The position numbers were made by a program, and so were the translations under genes. From Hansschlegelia quercus (GTDB lineage: Bacteria; Pseudomonadota; Alphaproteobacteria; Rhizobiales; Methylopilaceae): DNA of 64,000 nucleotides. Position 1 is the first letter of the stretch; the number at the start of each line of letters is the position of its first letter. The notes below the pieces were generated by a model. The model was not told the DNA's origin and made no database searches. It worked only from the letters and a program-made list of their open reading frames with translations. Location: NCBI RefSeq assembly GCF_004310425.1, contig NZ_SIUB01000001.1, forward strand, positions 372,001 through 436,000, written 5' to 3'. Positions 61,579-64,000 of the stretch are shown here, one piece after another.

Positions 61579-63405
61579 ATGACCGCACTCGCTCGCACTC
61601 TTCCCAGCCCCGGCCTCGAAGCTGAAAAATACCGCGTTCTCAAGGAGGCGTTCGGCTTCGAAGCATTCCGCCCGGGCCAGGAGCGGGTGATCGATGCGCT
61701 GCTCGCCGGCCGCGACGTGCTGGCGGTGATGCCGACAGGCGCCGGCAAGTCACTCTGCTACCAGGTGCCGGCGCTTGTCATGGGCGGGCTGGCGATCGTC
61801 ATCTCGCCTTTGATCGCGCTGATGCAGGATCAGGTCGCGGGGCTGCTTCTCGACGGCGTGCAGGCCGAGGCGATCCATTCGGCCAAGACCCGCGAGGAGA
61901 ACGTCGCCTCATGGCGGCGCGTCGCGTCAGGCGAGGCGAAGCTGCTCTACCTCGCGCCCGAGCGGCTGATGACCGGCCGCATGCTCTCCGCTTTATCGCG
62001 CCTGCCGGTGTCGCTGATCGCGATCGACGAGGCGCACTGCATCTCGCAATGGGGCCACAGCTTCCGCGCCGAATATCTTGCGCTGGGGAACGCCCACGAG
62101 GCGCTTCCCAGGGCGCGGCTGGTCGCGCTCACCGCCACCGCCGACGAGACCACCCAAGCCGACATTCTGCAGAAGCTTTTTTCCGGGCGGGCGGAAAAGT
62201 TCGTCGCGGGCTTCGACCGGCCGAATATCTCGATCGCCGTGCAGGACAAGCGCGACGTCGGCCAGGCGATTGAATCCTACGTGAAGGCTCGGCCGGGCAT
62301 GAGCGGGGTGGTCTATCGCCTATCCCGCAAGAAGGTCGACGAGACCACCGCGCGTCTTCAAGCCGCGGGCGTGAAGGCGCTGGCTTATCATGCCGGCATG
62401 GACGCCGGCGACCGCGCAACGGCGCAGGAGGCGTTTCTGGCCGAGCCCGGCGTGGTGATGGTCGCGACCGTCGCATTCGGCATGGGCATCGACAAATCGG
62501 ACGTGCGCTTCGTCCTGCATGGCGACGCCCCCGGCTCGCTCGAAGCCTACTATCAGGAGATCGGCCGCGCGGGCCGCGACGGCGAGCCGGCGGAAGCCCT
62601 GATGTTCTATGGGCTTGAGGACATCCGAACCCGCCGCCGGTTCATCGACGAGGAGGACAGCGCACCGGAGCGCAAGCGCATGGAGGCGCAGCGGCTCGAC
62701 GCGCTGGTGGGCTTCTGCGAGACGACTGCATGCAGGCGTCAGACCCTGCTCAGCTATTTCGGCGAGACGTCCGGCCCCTGCGGAAACTGCGACACCTGCC
62801 TCGACCCGCCGGAAGTGATCGACGGCACGGAGGAAGCGCGGCTGCTGCTGCAGTTGATCGCGGCGACCGGCGAGCGTTTCGGCGCGGCGCATATCGTGGC
62901 GCTCGCCGTCGGGCATCTGTCGGAGACGGTGGAGGCGCGCGGCCATTCCAGCCTGCCCGGTTTCGGCAATGGCGCGGACCGCCCGGCGGCCGAATGGCGC
63001 GCGATCATCCGGCAGCTCGTCTCGGCGGGCGCAGTGGCTGTCGAGGCCGGCGCCTATGGCGGACTGACGATCACGTCCCGCGGCGCGCGCGTGCTCGAAG
63101 GCGTGGACCGCATCACCATCGCGAAGCCCAAGCCGAAGTCGCGCGAGCGCCGCCGCATGGCGGCCGAGGCGATCGCGCCGGTCGGCGTGGACATGGCCCT
63201 GCTCGCCAAGCTGAAGACGCTGCGGCGGGAGCTCGCCATCGCCCGCGCCGTGCCGGCCTATGTGATTTTCTCCGACAGGACGCTGATGGAGATGGCCGCC
63301 GCCCGCCCACAGAACGAGGACGCGCTGGCGCGTGTGAAGGGCGTGGGCGCCGCCAAGCTGGAGGCGTTCGGCGACGTGTTTTTGAAGGTTCTGCGCGACG
63401 GTTAG
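61579..63405 (+). CDS. recQ: ATP-dependent DNA helicase RecQ
   Basis: RecQ unwinds DNA during recombination and repair. The 608-residue protein has the helicase core with Walker A MPTGAGKSLCYQVPA near residue 52, the DEAH box IAIDEAHCISQWGHSF, and motif VI YYQEIGRAGRDGEPAE. The zinc-binding Cys cluster follows (ACRRQTLLSYFGETSGPCGN, CDTC), then the RQC winged helix (about 410-510) and an HRDC domain (about 530-605: LLAKLKTLRRELAIARAVPA). All modules are present. It is convergent with the RNA methyltransferase gene. Confidence 0.96.
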   Translation: MTALARTLPSPGLEAEKYRVLKEAFGFEAFRPGQERVIDALLAGRDVLAVMPTGAGKSLCYQVPALVMGGLAIVISPLIALMQDQVAGLLLDGVQAEAIHSAKTREENVASWRRVASGEAKLLYLAPERLMTGRMLSALSRLPVSLIAIDEAHCISQWGHSFRAEYLALGNAHEALPRARLVALTATADETTQADILQKLFSGRAEKFVAGFDRPNISIAVQDKRDVGQAIESYVKARPGMSGVVYRLSRKKVDETTARLQAAGVKALAYHAGMDAGDRATAQEAFLAEPGVVMVATVAFGMGIDKSDVRFVLHGDAPGSLEAYYQEIGRAGRDGEPAEALMFYGLEDIRTRRRFIDEEDSAPERKRMEAQRLDALVGFCETTACRRQTLLSYFGETSGPCGNCDTCLDPPEVIDGTEEARLLLQLIAATGERFGAAHIVALAVGHLSETVEARGHSSLPGFGNGADRPAAEWRAIIRQLVSAGAVAVEAGAYGGLTITSRGARVLEGVDRITIAKPKPKSRERRRMAAEAIAPVGVDMALLAKLKTLRRELAIARAVPAYVIFSDRTLMEMAAARPQNEDALARVKGVGAAKLEAFGDVFLKVLRDG

Positions 63406-63443
63406 GACTCCTCATCTCTCCCCAAGCAGAGCTCGGGGAGGGA

Positions 63444-64000
63444 TCATAGCGTCAGCGCATAGAGCGCGACCGCGCTCGTCGCGGCCACGTTCAGGCTGTC
63501 GAATCCCGCAGCCATCGGGATGCGCACGGTCTTCGCCCGCGCCATCAGCGAGGCGGCCAGGCCGGGTCCTTCGGCGCCAAGCAACAGCGCGATGCGTGGC
63601 GTGCGTTCGACCTCCGACAGCAGCCGATCGCCCGAGGGGCTGAGCGCCAGGACTTCGAACCTCTCCGCTTCCAGCGCATCGAGCATGGCTTCTGACGAGG
63701 CGCCCCGGGAAAACGGCGTGATCAGGCTGGCGCCGACGGAGACGCGGATCGCCTTGCGGTAGAGCGGATCGCAGGACGCGCCGTCGAGCAGCACGGCGGC
63801 GGCACCGAAGGCGGCGGCGTTGCGAAAAATCCCGCCGACATTGTCGTGGTTGGAAACGCCCGAGAGCGCAACGACCAACGCGCGCTCCGGCAGACCGGCG
63901 AGTAGCGCTGCGGCGTCCGGCGTCGACGCGCGACGGCCGATCGCCAGCAGGCCGCGGTGAATGTGGAAGCCTACGACTGCGTCCATCACTGCTTGAGACG
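63444..64000 (-). CDS. TrmH/SpoU-family RNA methyltransferase, 5' end outside window
   Basis: The frame is open through the window edge, so the gene starts outside. The visible 185 residues include the SPOUT catalytic domain: LSGVSNHDNVGGIFRNAAAF with the motif-1 Asn and Arg, LLLGAEGPGL (motif 2) and IPMAAGFDSLNVAATSAVAL (motif 3), the AdoMet-binding knot. It methylates a ribose 2'-OH of tRNA or rRNA; the exact target cannot be told from this part. The N-terminal substrate-binding domain is probably beyond the window. Confidence 0.9.
   Translation of the reverse strand, partial: SQAVMDAVVGFHIHRGLLAIGRRASTPDAAALLAGLPERALVVALSGVSNHDNVGGIFRNAAAFGAAAVLLDGASCDPLYRKAIRVSVGASLITPFSRGASSEAMLDALEAERFEVLALSPSGDRLLSEVERTPRIALLLGAEGPGLAASLMARAKTVRIPMAAGFDSLNVAATSAVALYALTL

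Overview
This 64 kb window is GC-rich chromosomal DNA from an alphaproteobacterium of the order Hyphomicrobiales (Rhizobiales). The evidence is a MucR/Ros-type regulator, a PhyR-NepR-EcfG general stress response locus, a biotin-dependent pyruvate carboxylase, attenuator leader peptides before leuA and ilvB, and LuxR/LuxI quorum sensing. A relative of Methylopila, Hansschlegelia or Methylobacterium is plausible, but I cannot fix the genus from sequence alone. I see no rRNA, CRISPR array, insertion sequence or prophage. Both ends cut a gene: a glycosyltransferase on the left and a TrmH-family RNA methyltransferase on the right.

Layout. 1-2.2 kb: glycosyltransferase and UDP-galactopyranose mutase (galactofuranose glycan). 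2.2-4.9 kb: DUF3750 and SHOCT proteins, tRNA-Pro, and a stress cluster (DUF883, CsbD, entericidin-like) behind a perfect EcfG-type promoter. 4.9-12.2 kb: a large hybrid histidine kinase, MucR, two small secreted proteins, a SulP transporter, a small membrane protein and tRNA-Lys. 12.2-16.7 kb: a tctCBA tricarboxylate transport operon and an MFS transporter. 16.8-28.6 kb: a dispersed branched-chain amino acid region (leuA, ilvC, ilvN, ilvB) with pdxY, a DedA protein, a TetR regulator, a BLUF photoreceptor, a GGDEF-EAL protein and a membrane GGDEF protein. 28.8-35.6 kb: msrQ-like, an aspartate aminotransferase, miaA, a very short PAS-MCP protein, a Do-type protease, gph and tRNA-Val. 35.7-39.5 kb: a quorum-sensing island of luxR, lux box, luxI, a crotonase and three small unknown proteins. 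39.5-50.5 kb: GNAT, glutathionyl-hydroquinone reductase, NUDIX, a possible small transcript, a phosphoesterase, pyruvate carboxylase with a coupled small membrane protein, OpgC, an MFS transporter and galE. 50.7-55.7 kb: the general stress response locus. 55.7-64 kb: uup, pal-cpoB-tilS, a PCuAC copper chaperone, recQ and the RNA methyltransferase.

How the parts work together. The stress locus encodes sigma EcfG, its anti-sigma NepR and the anti-anti-sigma PhyR. It is flanked by two histidine-kinase-like proteins whose ATP-binding domains both look degenerate, so they are more likely phosphatases or phosphotransferases than kinases. Three sites in the window match the EcfG promoter pattern (two perfectly) and sit before DUF883/csbD, a small secreted protein and dps, giving a local regulon. 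The two branched-chain operons carry independent attenuators: a leaderless 34-codon leader with a leucine run before leuA, and an 18-codon leader with Leu-Ile-Leu-Val before ilvB. The luxI promoter carries a perfect 16-bp dyad just before its -35 box, and luxI is followed at 9 bp by a crotonase, which suggests a chemically modified acyl-homoserine lactone. A BLUF protein next to a GGDEF-EAL protein suggests light control of c-di-GMP.
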